DNA from: a bacterium
Lineage (GTDB): Bacteria > Verrucomicrobiota > Kiritimatiellia > UBA8416 > CAMZLY01
Assembly: GCA_030632465.1 (NCBI GenBank)
Contig: DAOVUR010000049.1
Coordinates: forward strand, 1-10,032
Length of the DNA stretch: 10,032 bases
Direction: 5' to 3'
Shown: positions 1 through 6,637 of the stretch, piece by piece
Layout: each line of letters begins with the position of its first letter
How positions within the stretch are numbered: the first letter of the stretch is position 1
Notes under the pieces: model-generated
What the model saw: only the letters and a program-made list of their open reading frames with translations
Told to the model about the DNA's origin: nothing
Databases searched by the model: none
Translations under genes and position numbers: made by a program

Positions 1-564
1 AATCTGGTTCACAAATTTAACAACCGAGGCCTCTTGGTTCAACTTGCTAATATCCATCTTACTTAGCGGATCATCATCACCAACCTCAAATCGATCATCC
101 TGAATCATCCTATCGACAGTTTCTGCACCAACTCCATAAAAGCCTTTAGATGCTTGAGAAATCTCCTCGGAAGTACTTAATGCAAGCTTGACCCGCATTC
201 CTGTAGCCAGTCGTATAGCGTCTACTAAATCTGCATCAAAGGGATCACTAGTAGCAATCAAGAGTGCACCATTGACAATTTCTAGCGGAACAACTTTATA
301 TTGGAACACAGCCTTTGTCGGTAAAAGTGCCAAAATATCCGACTCGATATCCTTGGCATTAAGCGACACAAAAGAAACCCCAATAACAGGAGCCAAACCT
401 TCCATAAACTCATCTTCACGTAATGTAGTCTGTTTAACAACAGCCTCAGTGATAGTGCATCCTTCAGAACGTACGTACGCCATGATCATAGCCAACTTGC
501 TATCATCAAACAGCTCAGTCTTTTTTAGTATTCGCTCCACATATGTGCTATTTGCCGTTGTCAT
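1..564 (-). CDS. GspE/PilB-type secretion ATPase, N-terminal part (runs off left edge)
   Basis: The minus strand from the ATG at 562-564 stays open for 188 codons to base 1, so only the N-terminus is present. Residues about 5-150 have the layout of the MshEN/T2SSE_N domain: a helical start (YVERILKKTELFDDSKLAMI), then DEFMEGLAPVIGVSFVSL, then the strand-rich VVPLEIVNGALLIATSDP and the DLVDAIRLATGMRVKLAL segment. The last residues (ASVVKFVNQI) match the linker that opens the ATPase core in GspE, PilB and MshE proteins. The Walker A and B motifs would lie beyond the window. The known family role is cytoplasmic hexameric ATPase powering pseudopilus or pilus assembly. The sequence does not separate GspE from PilB. 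No good Shine-Dalgarno precedes the ATG. It is the last of five leftward genes, 101 bp after the TctA-like gene, and that gap holds a plausible promoter, so it may be its own unit. Confidence 0.85.
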   Translation of the reverse strand, partial: MTTANSTYVERILKKTELFDDSKLAMIMAYVRSEGCTITEAVVKQTTLREDEFMEGLAPVIGVSFVSLNAKDIESDILALLPTKAVFQYKVVPLEIVNGALLIATSDPFDADLVDAIRLATGMRVKLALSTSEEISQASKGFYGVGAETVDRMIQDDRFEVGDDDPLSKMDISKLNQEASVVKFVNQI

Positions 565-613
565 AAATATCGATCTTATCCAATAACTGTTACGCGTTAA
601 AATTTATTTTGTA

Positions 614-642
614 AGAATACATAACCTAATGCCTATATTCAA
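614..642 (-). promoter_or_regulatory. Candidate sigma-70-type promoter for the GspE/PilB gene
   Basis: On the minus strand a TTGAAT (-35, bases 637-642) and a TATTCT (-10, bases 614-619) are separated by exactly 17 bp. Each hexamer matches consensus at four of six positions. The predicted start near base 607 gives a leader of about 43 nt before the ATG at 564. This is pattern matching only; in AT-rich DNA such pairs also arise by chance. Confidence 0.35.
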
Positions 643-665
643 CCTAAAAAGAGCAGCTCAAAAGA

Positions 666-1868
666 TTATAATAACCCCAGCCAGGCAGCCACAGTAGCAC
701 CACAACCAGACATCATACATGCACTCGGCAGCAAAATTACACCAAGACAGTTTACACGTCTCACACCAAACAGTAACGGCAACAGCCCTATCCCCGTGGC
801 AGCCAACACAACCAACCGACCAGCCCCCCCCGTAGCAACAAGGATAACTACCACCAAAACAACCACACATGCCGCAACGGGAATACCACTACCCTTAGAT
901 TTATCCGTAAACGTAAAAATAACCTTAGTAAATGGTCGCAACAGCAGACACGCAGTCGCACCAGCAATTGACACTGCAGCTAGAACCATATAGTAATCAT
1001 GCTTAGCAAACGGAACATAAAACCCGTTGATCACTGTCGTCGCACCACCACTAATCATCGCGACCCCAAGCAGAAACAGCAACATAACACCACCAACTAC
1101 GCCTGTAACCATCCCTTTCAAAAGCACACCACTACTGTCTGTACTATCCAAACTATACGGCTGCACAGAAGATTCAAACCGACCAATCCGACTCATAATC
1201 AAGCTCGGCACCGTAAACAGTCCGATCAATGCCGGCACAAAATTTTGAAATGATGACACAACAGGAAGTGGCGCCGCATAAAACAGTATGAAACCCAAAA
1301 ATCCAGACAGCAAAAAAGTTATCAATCCTACACCAGTCGACTGCCATGCATCAAAAAGCTTTCCCCAGCCACCTGCTACTATTATTCCGCTCTGCGCCCC
1401 TTCTGACATCAACATAAAACATATCATACACCATACTATCCAATGAAAATGCGTACTCAACACCTCAAGAGTAAAGCCCAAGAAATAGCGCAACGGAAAT
1501 CCAAATATAATCAGTAATATCAAGATCCCAGCAAGTCCACCTAACGCCGACAGCATAAGAGTTTTATAGCCACGCCCCTTGATAAGAGATTGCTCATCGG
1601 GTAAAGGAGCCAAAAGCGCACTCTCATCAGCTGCCGACAGTAGTATAGAGGGGATCATGTTAAAAACAGCGTAGCCGACTATAAGCCCGGCAAAAAGAGG
1701 CAAGGTGACCCCTTGCACTACCACCCTCTCATCCCCAGCAAAGGAGACGGTAGCTAGACTCAATACGCCAAGCAAAGTATAAAGATGCACTCTAGGCACA
1801 CAAACAAGTAGAGCTGCAAGCAACACCCCTAAGACCGAAAAAATTATTACTACCACAACATCTAGCAT
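666..1868 (-). CDS. Archaeal-type TctA-family (COG1784/DUF112) polytopic membrane protein
   Basis: This 400-residue protein is almost entirely hydrophobic, with roughly ten membrane segments. The family call rests on three stretches resembling COG1784 (archaeal DUF112/TctA-like): VPRVHLYTL near residue 24 (archaeal counterparts resemble IPGIHVNTL), a conserved block at about 73-101 (IPSILLSAADES, then PLPDEQSLIKGRGY), and a near C-terminal GLLPLLFGVRRVNCLGVIL. The substrate is unknown; TctA proteins proper are permease subunits of tripartite tricarboxylate transporters. No TctB small subunit or periplasmic TctC receptor is encoded nearby, so that transport role should not be assumed. The ATG at 1866-1868 is preferred because GGGGGTGA lies just ahead and the protein then begins MLDVVVV like archaeal relatives; an upstream ATG at 1884-1886 would add six residues. 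It follows the zinc-ribbon gene by about 70 bp and is probably co-transcribed. Confidence 0.8.
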   Translation of the reverse strand: MLDVVVVIIFSVLGVLLAALLVCVPRVHLYTLLGVLSLATVSFAGDERVVVQGVTLPLFAGLIVGYAVFNMIPSILLSAADESALLAPLPDEQSLIKGRGYKTLMLSALGGLAGILILLIIFGFPLRYFLGFTLEVLSTHFHWIVWCMICFMLMSEGAQSGIIVAGGWGKLFDAWQSTGVGLITFLLSGFLGFILFYAAPLPVVSSFQNFVPALIGLFTVPSLIMSRIGRFESSVQPYSLDSTDSSGVLLKGMVTGVVGGVMLLFLLGVAMISGGATTVINGFYVPFAKHDYYMVLAAVSIAGATACLLLRPFTKVIFTFTDKSKGSGIPVAACVVVLVVVILVATGGAGRLVVLAATGIGLLPLLFGVRRVNCLGVILLPSACMMSGCGATVAAWLGLL

Positions 1869-1869
1869 T

Positions 1870-1877
1870 TCACCCCC
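1870..1877 (-). promoter_or_regulatory. Ribosome binding site deciding the TctA-like start
   Basis: The minus strand reads GGGGGTGA two to nine bases before the ATG at 1866-1868, one mismatch from GGAGGTGA. The spacing is short but workable. The alternative ATG at 1884-1886 has only a weak purine stretch (ACAGAG) ahead of it. Confidence 0.45.
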
Positions 1878-1936
1878 AAGCAGCATGACTCTGTCAAAAC
1901 CACTTTTAGACCACTACGCACCAAACAAGCTCCCAT

Positions 1937-2449
1937 CTATTTAGGCTCTTCAACCATTTTACTTATCTGCCCTGCTACTAACACCTGCAACTTAGGCGCA
2001 CCATCACCATTCACACTTAGGCGGCCACTTACATTAATAGAGTCTCCTTTGCCCGGCATATTGTCACCATCGACAATTTCGAATGCTACATCATTCCGCG
2101 CCAACACCCGCAATAGACCAGTTCCATCATCAACAAGGAGTGAGAGATAACTAATATTGCCGTCGGTTCTCGAAATATATGGGCGACGCACCACTCGCCC
2201 AGCAACTCTAGCGGAAGCGTAATTCATCACTGGCCTAATATCGCCAATCTCCAGAGTTTGTACATCACGGCTAAATGTCATTAAGTATAGAAATCCCACA
2301 CCTGCTACAACCAAGATTAGCGAAAGCAACTTCATTCTACGCTGCATTACGGCAACAGCCGTTACTGCATCACAATAAGGACAACGCGATACTAAACCTA
2401 CATACCGTCCGCAACTGCGGCACTCCAGTTCCGCTAACTCTTTATTCAT
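1937..2449 (-). CDS. Zinc-ribbon, single-TM, OB-fold membrane protein of unknown function
   Basis: A 170-residue protein with three parts. Residues 10-26 form a compact zinc ribbon with two CxxC knuckles (C10, C13, C23, C26). A single hydrophobic segment spans about 39-58 (LLSLILVVAGVGFLYLM). Residues about 73-165 look like a five-stranded OB-fold of the tRNA_anti/nucleic-acid-binding type: ARVAGRVVRRPYIS, then YLSLLVDDGTGLLRVLA, then GDSINVSGRLSVNGDGAPKLQVL. Basic residues before the helix suggest a cytoplasmic ribbon and an OB domain outside the cytoplasm, although an N-in/C-out OB-fold need not bind nucleic acid. The ATG has a good upstream AGGTGA and overlaps the last 8 bp of the YdjM-like gene, indicating translational coupling. 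I do not recognise a named family; the domain calls are from motifs and fold pattern. Confidence 0.75.
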   Translation of the reverse strand: MNKELAELECRSCGRYVGLVSRCPYCDAVTAVAVMQRRMKLLSLILVVAGVGFLYLMTFSRDVQTLEIGDIRPVMNYASARVAGRVVRRPYISRTDGNISYLSLLVDDGTGLLRVLARNDVAFEIVDGDNMPGKGDSINVSGRLSVNGDGAPKLQVLVAGQISKMVEEPK

Positions 2450-3386
2450 CTAGCTCACCTCGCATTTTCCATAGCTTCACTCCCAGCAACGGCAGCAATA
2501 AACCAATAGATAACAACCCTAGTGGATTTATCACAAACCATGACACCTTCGCATAACGTGCCAAGTTCCAAAACAGAATCAATATCGATATCCATACAGC
2601 TATTAAATTTAAAAAAGGGGACATAGCATGAATTACCCCAAAGCCGTGAGTTCGTTGTTTTGTGAATGGATACAAAATATTGCACCCCATAAACCCCATT
2701 TGATCCAGCGCTATATGTAACGCCATTGCCACAAAGATAACTACCGCAGCGGATACACCCCAAAAAAGCGCACCAAGTAAAGATATAAGCAACGCTATGA
2801 CCACACTATGACTCCATAATCTATGCCACGGTAAAAACTTTACGCATATAGAGTTATCATCATGTGGCTCCAGTAATAAAACAGGTCCATCATGAATATC
2901 AATTGATACATTTGTCATATAGTCCAATTTAACGTCACAATTTATTGGACTAATAGCCACTTTATCATCAATACGCTTACACTCTGGGACAGTCCGCATA
3001 CCTGCACCAACAACATCACCAAACGAGACTGTCACCTCTTGTTTGAAGCCATCAAGTCGCACACTGTATGATTGCCACAAATCAGGACCCTGCCTAATTG
3101 TATTGAGCTTTACACCGACAGATCTCCCCGTTTCATATACATGATTGATTGCTGATGCAACAGCGTCAGCAATCATTGTTGCAGCAAGGTTTTTGGGGTC
3201 AGGCACAATGTCGACATCATATTTATAAAATAACTTTGTTAATCGATAATCAATGATATCCGGCAACAGCCCGCAGCATCCGCCCAAAATGAAATATAGT
3301 GGATTCCCATTTGCACCTGCCTCCACGGCAAACGGAAAACATGAAGTCGCGGCCACACCTGCCGCGAAATGAACAAGACCTTTCAC
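2442..3386 (-). CDS. YdjM/DUF457-like predicted metal-dependent membrane hydrolase with large insertion
   Basis: This 314-residue protein carries the ordered polar signature of the YdjM family (PF04307, putative metal-dependent membrane hydrolases): H6 in VHFAAGV, LLPDIID at 40-46, HRLWSHS at 188-194 and HIALD at 224-228. These His/Asp residues sit at membrane-segment edges and could bind a metal; catalysis in this family is poorly established. Hydrophobic segments are seen near 31-45, 195-225, 257-277 and 283-303. Between the PDIID and HRLWSHS motifs lie about 140 mostly polar residues (47-187), far more than the short loop I expect in E. coli YdjM, suggesting an inserted alpha/beta domain. 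The start is GTG (3384-3386) with GGGAG four bases upstream. It is 70 bp downstream of trmJ and its end overlaps the zinc-ribbon gene. Confidence 0.75.
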   Translation of the reverse strand: MKGLVHFAAGVAATSCFPFAVEAGANGNPLYFILGGCCGLLPDIIDYRLTKLFYKYDVDIVPDPKNLAATMIADAVASAINHVYETGRSVGVKLNTIRQGPDLWQSYSVRLDGFKQEVTVSFGDVVGAGMRTVPECKRIDDKVAISPINCDVKLDYMTNVSIDIHDGPVLLLEPHDDNSICVKFLPWHRLWSHSVVIALLISLLGALFWGVSAAVVIFVAMALHIALDQMGFMGCNILYPFTKQRTHGFGVIHAMSPFLNLIAVWISILILFWNLARYAKVSWFVINPLGLLSIGLLLPLLGVKLWKMRGELDE

Positions 3387-3456
3387 TGCACTCCCTCTCC
3401 CTTACCACACACTGCCAACATAACGCTAACCCACTACACACACCATCTGCAGGTTT

Positions 3457-4182
3457 CTACTTCTTATCTTTCTGCGTTGCAGCCCATAGTGACTGCCTTG
3501 CTATCCCCATCATAATCTTTACATCATCAACTGAGAGCGAACCGCGCGATAACAGACGACGTAACCCGAGCATCATATGCTCCGCCTTGTCATCCTTCAT
3601 AAACCCTATCTCAAATAATGTTTCTTTCCAAATCTCAAACATGCGCTCCCTGAACTCAGATGTCGCTATCTCGCATTTCTCGATCGGCGGCTCATATATA
3701 TCCGTAGCTACAAATAGCTCATAGCAACAGATAAGTACCGCCTGCGACATATTTATAGATTCATACTCATTGGTTGTTGGTATACGAATCAACTGAGTAC
3801 AAAGTGCAAGCTCTTCATTGGACAGACCATTATCCTCTCGCCCGAAGACTAGCGCAACCTTTTGATTGTCTGACGCGGTTAATGCAGCAGAAGCCATCTC
3901 CCTAGCGCTCTTAACATGTTGTCGATAAAGCCCCAACCTAGCAGTTGTACCTATCACCATTCCACAATCGGCAACCGCAGCGGCAAGGTCAGGATATTCC
4001 GTACGTCCTTCTAATATCTCTGTTGCATGACAAGCCATCATACGCGCTTCATTCATATCATTTCTGCGTGGTGCTGCAATTCCCAAATCAGAAAGCCCCA
4101 TATTTGCCATTGCCCGACATACCGACCCTATATTACCACCATATAATGGACTCACTAAAACTATCCTAATATTATCTAACAC
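3457..4182 (-). CDS. trmJ: TrmJ-type tRNA (cytidine/uridine-2'-O-)-methyltransferase
   Basis: A SPOUT (TrmH-superfamily) methyltransferase. Family members methylate the ribose of nucleotide 32 in tRNA using S-adenosylmethionine, as cytoplasmic dimers with a knotted cofactor site. Visible motifs, in order: GGNIGSVCRAMANMGL near the N-terminus (motif 1), ALVFGREDNGLSNEEL (motif 2), and IPTTNEYESINMSQAV (motif 3, forming the knot). The C-terminal tail, from about residue 188 (ETLFEIGFM, then LGLRRLLSRGSLSVDDVKIMMGI), aligns by eye with the extension of E. coli TrmJ, and 241 residues is close to E. coli's 246. The GTG at 4180-4182 is chosen because GAGGA lies 8 bases upstream and the protein then begins MLDNIRIVLV, very like E. 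coli MLQNIRIVLV; a further upstream GTG at 4195-4197 lacks a binding site. It heads the leftward cluster and diverges from leuB. Confidence 0.92.
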   Translation of the reverse strand: MLDNIRIVLVSPLYGGNIGSVCRAMANMGLSDLGIAAPRRNDMNEARMMACHATEILEGRTEYPDLAAAVADCGMVIGTTARLGLYRQHVKSAREMASAALTASDNQKVALVFGREDNGLSNEELALCTQLIRIPTTNEYESINMSQAVLICCYELFVATDIYEPPIEKCEIATSEFRERMFEIWKETLFEIGFMKDDKAEHMMLGLRRLLSRGSLSVDDVKIMMGIARQSLWAATQKDKK

Positions 4183-4190
4183 GTTAATTT

Positions 4191-4195
4191 TCCTC
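4191..4195 (-). promoter_or_regulatory. Ribosome binding site deciding the trmJ start
   Basis: GAGGA on the minus strand, 8 bases before the GTG at 4180-4182. It overlaps the first codons of the longer reading frame, so the two starts are mutually exclusive uses of this stretch. The longer start has no purine-rich motif upstream. Confidence 0.6.
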
Positions 4196-4325
4196 ACACA
4201 AAGTATTATTCAAACAGCAGACTTCTATTTTTTACTCCTGTGTAGTTACCAAAAAACATTCAATAATCAAAGAAAAAACCATTTTTCTTCGTTTGTTACT
4301 TGCCGAATGGCTTCTGGTAGCGTAG

Positions 4326-4350
4326 TTTATCACGCGTATTTTGTGATAAA
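4326..4350. promoter_or_regulatory. Perfect 8-bp inverted repeat upstream of leuB (candidate operator)
   Basis: TTTATCAC (4326-4333) and its exact reverse complement GTGATAAA (4343-4350) are separated by 9 bp, ending 21 bp before the leuB ATG. The left arm overlaps the candidate -10 (TAGTTT, 4323-4328), where a repressor would act. The symmetric dyad and spacing suit a dimeric DNA-binding protein, but an RNA hairpin in the leuB leader is equally possible. The regulator is unknown. Confidence 0.4.
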
Positions 4351-4371
4351 TAAGAAATTAAGGAATAGATA

Positions 4372-5433
4372 ATGAGTAAAAGCTATAATATCGCAGTTTT
4401 AGGTGGCGACGGAACAGGACCAGAAGTAACAGTTGAAGCTGTAAAAGTACTAGATGCAGCAGCGGCAAATTTCGGATTTAAACTAAATTATAATGATTTT
4501 GATTTTGGTGGAGACCGCTATATCCGTACTGGTGAAGTACTCCCTGATTCAGCATCATCTGAGTTAGAAAAGTTTGACTCCATTCTTCTTGGTGCTATTG
4601 GGCATCCTGATGTCAAACCTGGTATCTTAGAAAAGGGTATCCTACTACGCTTACGTTTTGAGTTAGATCAGTACATCAACCTACGCCCAGTTAAACTTTA
4701 CCCAGGAGTTGAGACTCCTATTAAAGATAAAGGCCCAGCTGAGATTGACTATGTTGTAGTTCGCGAAAACTCTGGCGGCATCTATACTGGATCCGGCGGT
4801 ATCACAATGAAAGGTACTAAAGAGGAAATCGCAGTTCAAAGCATGGTATACTCTCATTTCCAAGTTGCGCGCTGTTTAAAGTATGCATTCGAATATGCAG
4901 AAAAACGTGGCAAAAAGAAAACTCTAGGACTAGTAGGAAAAACAAACGTTCTTACTTACGTATACGATCTATGGGAACGCACCTTTAACGATATGGGCGC
5001 TCAAGACTTCCCAGATATCAGAAGAGACTACTACCATGTAGATGCTACCTGCATGTGGATGGTTAAGAATCCTGAATGGTTTGATGTATTAGTAACAGGA
5101 AACTTATTTGGTGATATCATCACTGATCTCGGCGCTATGACTCAAGGTGGTATGGGTATTGCCGCTGGCGGAAACATCAACCCTGAAGGCGTAAGCATGT
5201 TTGAGCCTATCGGTGGTTCTGCTCCTAAATATACAGGACAGAATGTTATCAATCCATTGGCCGCCATCTGTGCTGGCGCAATGATGCTCGACACTCTTGG
5301 CGAATTTGAAGCCGCGAAGAAGATCGAAGCTGCTGTAGCTGATGTAACAGCAAACAAGATGGAAAGCATGAATGCTGGACGGATGGGCTTCTCCACTACT
5401 GAAGTTGGTGATCTTGTTGCAGCAAGAGTATAA
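4372..5433 (+). CDS. leuB: 3-isopropylmalate dehydrogenase
   Basis: This 353-residue protein catalyses oxidative decarboxylation of 3-isopropylmalate in leucine synthesis. It has the full beta-decarboxylating dehydrogenase pattern: GGDGTGPEV at 11-19, substrate-binding arginines R93/R95/R105 in LLRLRFELDQYINLRP, R131 and Y138 in VVRENSGGIYTG, K190 in GKTNVLTYV, and metal-binding aspartates D224, D248 and D252 (VDA and GDIITD). The RLRFELDQYINLRP segment resembles the actinobacterial-style LeuB (type 2) subfamily rather than E. coli LeuB and argues against isocitrate dehydrogenase. The cofactor loop reads EPIGGSAPKYTG (278-289). K286-Y287 sit where NAD enzymes have Asp-Ile, and G281 replaces the usual His, so NADP use is possible. 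AAGGA lies 7 bases before the ATG. asd follows after 78 bp; no leuC or leuD is seen here. Confidence 0.9.
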   Translation: MSKSYNIAVLGGDGTGPEVTVEAVKVLDAAAANFGFKLNYNDFDFGGDRYIRTGEVLPDSASSELEKFDSILLGAIGHPDVKPGILEKGILLRLRFELDQYINLRPVKLYPGVETPIKDKGPAEIDYVVVRENSGGIYTGSGGITMKGTKEEIAVQSMVYSHFQVARCLKYAFEYAEKRGKKKTLGLVGKTNVLTYVYDLWERTFNDMGAQDFPDIRRDYYHVDATCMWMVKNPEWFDVLVTGNLFGDIITDLGAMTQGGMGIAAGGNINPEGVSMFEPIGGSAPKYTGQNVINPLAAICAGAMMLDTLGEFEAAKKIEAAVADVTANKMESMNAGRMGFSTTEVGDLVAARV

Positions 5434-5462
5434 GTTTAATAATAGTATATATAGTGAATACA

Positions 5463-5489
5463 AGGCTGTAGCCTAAACCGCTACAGCCT
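5463..5489 (+). terminator. Hairpin between leuB and asd (terminator or attenuator)
   Basis: AGGCTGTAGC (5463-5472) pairs perfectly with GCTACAGCCT (5480-5489) across a 7-nt loop. The following ATTTAATAAAT is AU-rich but has no clean T-run, so termination may be partial. It lies 22 bp before the asd start and could lower asd expression relative to leuB, or protect the leuB 3' end. Confidence 0.5.
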
Positions 5490-5511
5490 ATTTAATAAAT
5501 AGAGGGTTAGA

Positions 5512-6528
5512 ATGAAGAAATATCGTGTTGGCATTGTAGGTATCGGCGCTGTGGGAACAGAAATGGTGAAAATCCTGAGACAGCGGAACTTCCCTGCTTC
5601 AGAAATAATCTTTCTTGCACGTTCAGAACGTGACGAAGAAGTTGCGGGAGAAACCTTTCATGTGGCTAAGGCGTGTCCAGAAGCTTTTGATGGTTTAGAC
5701 TTTGCATTCTTTGCAGGAACAGAAGGCGCAAAAGGTGCTTCACAACTTTACGGATGGGAAGCTGTCAAACGCGGAGCAATCGTTATTGATAATGGTGATG
5801 ACTTCCGCATGGATGATCGTGTACCTCTAGTAATTCCTGAAGTAAATCCAGAAGCTCTAGAAAACCATCAAGGATTTATTGCCAACCCTAACTGTAGCAC
5901 TATCGTAGCACTTATGGCTTTAGGCCCTCTACATCGTGCAGCACGCATTAAACGTCTCGTGGTTTCAACCTACCAGTCAGTATCAGGTACTGGTCGTAAT
6001 GCCATCGTCGAACTTGAAGAGCAGGTACGTAACTATGTTGAAGGCAAGCCACTAGTAAGTGAAGCTTATCCACACCAGATAGCGTTTAACGTACTACCAC
6101 AAATTGGCGGACTAAAAGATGAAACACCTGGCTACACTAGCGAAGAAGCTAAAATGCTATTTGAATCGCAAAAGATTCTTGGTGATGATGAAATACGCGT
6201 CTCTTCAACATGTGTTAGAGTTCCAGTATTCTACGGCCATGCCGAATCTATCAACATAGAATTCGAACGCCCAGTATCACCTGAAGAAGCTAGAGAAATA
6301 CTTGCTGCTGCTGATGGTGTAACTGTTGTAGATAATGTAGCAGAAGCAAGCTATCCGCTACCATTAGCCACTGCAGGTACAGATAACGTTCAAGTTGGAA
6401 GAATTCGTCCTGACGATAGCACCGACAATGGGCTGGCACTATTTGTTGCTGGTGACAACATTAGAAAAGGCGCAGCCCTAAATGCCATCCAGATTGCCGA
6501 AAAGCTTATCGAGATGGGTAAAGTTTAA
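5512..6528 (+). CDS. asd: Aspartate-semialdehyde dehydrogenase
   Basis: A 338-residue cytoplasmic enzyme reducing L-aspartyl-4-phosphate to aspartate-4-semialdehyde with NADPH, the branch point to lysine/diaminopimelate, threonine and methionine. The N-terminal Rossmann motif GIVGIGAVGTEMVKIL occupies residues 7-22. The catalytic cysteine is C128 in ANPNCSTI. Q155 sits in STYQSVSGTGRNA, R236 in CVRVPV, and the acid/base histidine is H243 in FYGHAESINIEF. The C-terminal VQVGRIRPD and NIRKGAALNAIQIAEKLI are also typical. Length and motif order match the bacterial Asd family, and no catalytic residue is missing. The homologous N-acetyl-glutamyl-phosphate reductase (ArgC) is excluded by the NPNCSTI and SVSGTGRNA motifs. 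AGAGGG ends 5 bases before the ATG. It follows leuB, an adjacency also known in Pseudomonas, and ends at a strong terminator. Confidence 0.93.
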   Translation: MKKYRVGIVGIGAVGTEMVKILRQRNFPASEIIFLARSERDEEVAGETFHVAKACPEAFDGLDFAFFAGTEGAKGASQLYGWEAVKRGAIVIDNGDDFRMDDRVPLVIPEVNPEALENHQGFIANPNCSTIVALMALGPLHRAARIKRLVVSTYQSVSGTGRNAIVELEEQVRNYVEGKPLVSEAYPHQIAFNVLPQIGGLKDETPGYTSEEAKMLFESQKILGDDEIRVSSTCVRVPVFYGHAESINIEFERPVSPEEAREILAAADGVTVVDNVAEASYPLPLATAGTDNVQVGRIRPDDSTDNGLALFVAGDNIRKGAALNAIQIAEKLIEMGKV

Positions 6529-6550
6529 AGCGTAAAACTAATAAACAATA

Positions 6551-6583
6551 AAAGCCAGTATCCATAAGGATGCTGGCTTTTTT
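6551..6583 (+). terminator. Rho-independent terminator after asd
   Basis: AAAGCCAGTATCC (6551-6563) pairs with GGATGCTGGCTTT (6568-6580) over a 4-nt loop, giving a 13-bp stem with one G-U wobble and a run of six T (6578-6583). It lies 23 bp past the asd stop. The A-rich left flank could make it act for minus-strand transcripts too. Confidence 0.88.
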
Positions 6584-6637
6584 ATGTAGTGCTACACTAT
6601 TCCCGACGGAAAGAGATTACAGCATAAAATTAAAAAC

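Larger units (their letters stand above)
4183..4371. promoter_or_regulatory. Divergent trmJ-leuB control region
   Basis: This 189-bp spacer must hold promoters for both trmJ and leuB. On the plus strand TTGCCG (4300-4305) and TAGTTT (4323-4328) are 17 bp apart, a weak promoter pair. An A/T-rich perfect inverted repeat (AAGAAAAA at 4270-4277, TTTTTCTT at 4282-4289) sits mid-spacer. A stronger-looking operator candidate at 4326-4350 is listed separately. The leuB ribosome binding site is AAGGA at 4360-4364, 7 bases from the ATG. No T-box, leader peptide or known riboswitch motif was recognised. Confidence 0.4.

Noticed and set aside
188..586. Plus-strand ORF of 132 residues
   Set aside because: It is antisense to the GspE/PilB-type coding frame, which has clear family motifs; its own translation is Ser-rich with no recognisable domain.
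645..665. GAGCAGCTC palindrome with flanking A and T runs after the TctA-like gene, considered as a terminator
   Set aside because: The arms are only 4 bp with a 1-nt centre, so no stable hairpin can form.
796..1253. Plus-strand ORFs rich in Thr, Asn and Pro
   Set aside because: They are mirror images of the membrane protein's Val/Gly/Leu codons on the other strand and have no domain or binding site.
3299..3724. Plus-strand ORF of 141 residues spanning the trmJ/YdjM-like junction
   Set aside because: It overlaps conserved TrmJ and YdjM-like sequence on the minus strand and shows no family features.
4198..4371. Possible leucine leader peptide, T-box or riboswitch upstream of leuB
   Set aside because: No run of Leu codons with a start, no T-box sequence and no known aptamer pattern was found; only a dyad is present.
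5104..5463. Minus-strand ORFs opposite the 3' end of leuB
   Set aside because: They lie opposite strongly conserved LeuB motifs and look compositional.
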